Below, piece after piece: positions 63,148 through 64,000 of a DNA stretch of 64,000 nt. The first letter of the stretch is position 1. Each line of letters starts with the position of its first letter. This DNA comes from Oribacterium sp. oral taxon 078 str. F0262 (GTDB taxonomy: Bacteria; Bacillota; Clostridia; Lachnospirales; Lachnospiraceae): NCBI RefSeq assembly GCF_000160135.1, contig NZ_GG729937.1:92991-156990 (forward strand), given 5' to 3'. The position numbers were made by a program, and so were the translations under genes. The notes under the pieces are model-generated. The model was not told the DNA's origin, did not search any database, and was given only the letters and a program-made list of their open reading frames with translations.

Positions 63148-63630
63148 TCATTTGTGACGTTTCCGAAGCTCTCCCAGAAACGCCGTCAGTTCCCCGGAGC
63201 AGTTCTCCTTCTTCACCAAAAAGCTTTGATTCGGCCCTAAAAGAAGATAGAAGTTTGTTTTCGTTTCTACGATCCGATAGAGCAGATCATATCGGATCTC
63301 CGCTCTGCTGATATCCGAACGGGCAATGAAGCGGTCCTCAAGGAACTCATAGTGGATGTGCTGATTCTCCAGCAGCTTTTGTGAAGAAAAACTCTTTCGT
63401 GCAGAACGAGTAAATACTCCCCATAAAAGGAGCGGGTATCCCGCCGCAAGCACCAGAAAAAATCTTCCCGTAACACTGCTCCCCATGATCAGAAGAAACA
63501 GTCCTGAGGCCAGCAGGAATCCCGATATAATTATGGCGAGAATGAGGATTCTCCTGCCATTCAGTACCTGGCACATCTTCTTGTATTCCATATAATTCAT
63601 TTCAATCGATGTCTCATATGCCTCTTTCAT
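63148..63630 (-). CDS. YcxB-like membrane protein
   Basis: A 160-residue protein with two central membrane helices (about residues 30-70, ILILAIIISGFLLASGLFLLI then FFLVLAAGYPLLLWG). A cytoplasmic C-terminal PH-like beta domain carries HIHYEFLEDRFIARSD, AEIRYDLLYRIVETKTNFYLLL and NQSFLVKKENC. This matches the YcxB-like architecture. The function is unknown. GGAGG precedes the ATG. Confidence 0.75.
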   Translation of the reverse strand: MKEAYETSIEMNYMEYKKMCQVLNGRRILILAIIISGFLLASGLFLLIMGSSVTGRFFLVLAAGYPLLLWGVFTRSARKSFSSQKLLENQHIHYEFLEDRFIARSDISRAEIRYDLLYRIVETKTNFYLLLGPNQSFLVKKENCSGELTAFLGELRKRHK

Positions 63631-63695
63631 ACGCCTCCTCTCCTCACGATAAAGCCCCGGCTGTCAACTGCCGCCCCTATGACTGTCCCCGCCGC

Positions 63696-64000
63696 TTACT
63701 CCAGTATTATGATATCCTCCTGATGTGCAGCGATATGTTCATAGGCAATTCTATGCCAGTCATCACTCACGCTTCCGTCCTCGTTCATGAAAAAGGTAGA
63801 ATTCATATAGCGTTCGAGGATATAATCGCTGGTCTTTTGATCAAAGCCATTCCCCTGGCTGAAATCAATCCCCCTTCCGGTATTCCTTGCCATAACCGCT
63901 TCCAGAACCGGCAAGCTCAGCTCATTGACCGGGACCTTCATATCTGGCAGATCAAAGAAGCCTCCCTTTTCCTTTGTGAAGACGAGGAGACTGTTTAAGA
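63696..64000 (-). CDS. Unknown protein, C-terminal part (gene enters from the right edge)
   Basis: The frame is open from the window edge to the stop at 63696 and reads about 101 residues, including KGGFFDLPDMKVPVNELSLP, then ARNTGRGIDFSQGNGFDQKT and a C-terminal IAYEHIAAHQEDIIILE. An internal ATG at 63941 lacks a ribosome-binding site, so the gene more likely starts outside the window. No family is recognised. Confidence 0.55.
   Translation of the reverse strand, partial: LNSLLVFTKEKGGFFDLPDMKVPVNELSLPVLEAVMARNTGRGIDFSQGNGFDQKTSDYILERYMNSTFFMNEDGSVSDDWHRIAYEHIAAHQEDIIILE

Overview
The window looks like a chromosomal segment of a mid-to-high-GC member of the Clostridia (Bacillota), most likely Lachnospiraceae. 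This rests on protein flavour (DUF438 redox sensor, archaeal-type ProRS, CmpB-type membrane protein, PotABCD, paired short ChrA proteins), strong GGAGG ribosome-binding sites and a HrcA/CIRCE-controlled clpB. The assignment is from recognition only, since no database search was possible.

Layout. (1) 1-6.7 kb: the 5' part of an IS1182-family transposase, a DUF438/hemerythrin/PAS sensor, a CmpB-family membrane protein, a membrane-anchored glycosidase-like barrel, a D-2-hydroxyacid dehydrogenase and a GNAT acetyltransferase. (2) 6.7-18.8 kb: an AT-richer, rearranged accessory island. It holds a solitary HicB-like protein, a small TOPRIM-like gene split by an amber codon, an internally deleted IS1634-family element, a complete McrBC restriction pair, a degenerate IS3 element, a BrxA (BREX) gene cut short at the IS3 end, a small HTH protein, an ECF sigma factor with partner, a complete HicAB module with an operator-like repeat inside its promoter, an LD-carboxypeptidase and a cytidine deaminase. 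Several gene scraps lie between them. (3) 18.9-40.7 kb: a 22-kb leftward surface-glycan locus. It encodes GDP-D-glycero-D-manno-heptose synthesis (gmhA, gmhB, hddA, hddC), the first three steps toward a CDP-3,6-dideoxyhexose (rfbF, rfbG, rfbH), LicD, glycosyltransferases, three large polytopic membrane proteins, a Wzt-type ABC ATPase with its own promoter, and a 1252-residue protein joining methyltransferase-like, kinase-like, coiled-coil, GT2 and GT4 regions. (4) 40.9-64 kb: mostly housekeeping genes: clpB with CIRCE, tRNA-Gly(GCC), an ABC exporter, a TetR/DUF6796 pair, cca-proS-aroC-lactonase, potABCD divergent from a two-gene chromate transporter, flavodoxin, an Rrf2 regulator divergent from a PNPOx-like protein, and small envelope or unknown proteins.

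How the genes work together. In the glycan locus two nucleotide-sugar pathways feed cytoplasmic glycosyltransferases. The chain is presumably finished by the large fusion protein, whose domain order recalls the WbdD methyltransferase-kinase-coiled-coil chain terminators of ABC-exported O-antigens. Export would use Wzt, but no Wzm permease is encoded here. GtrB-like, LicD and GT-C-like proteins suggest further decoration at the membrane. The dideoxyhexose path lacks its E3 reductase and final ketoreductase in this window.

The defence island is worn down by mobile elements: McrBC looks intact, while BREX survives only as a BrxA stub. Short tandem repeats recur in intergenic gaps, sometimes touching stop codons. 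Glu/Gly/Lys-rich inserts recur at domain borders of otherwise ordinary enzymes.
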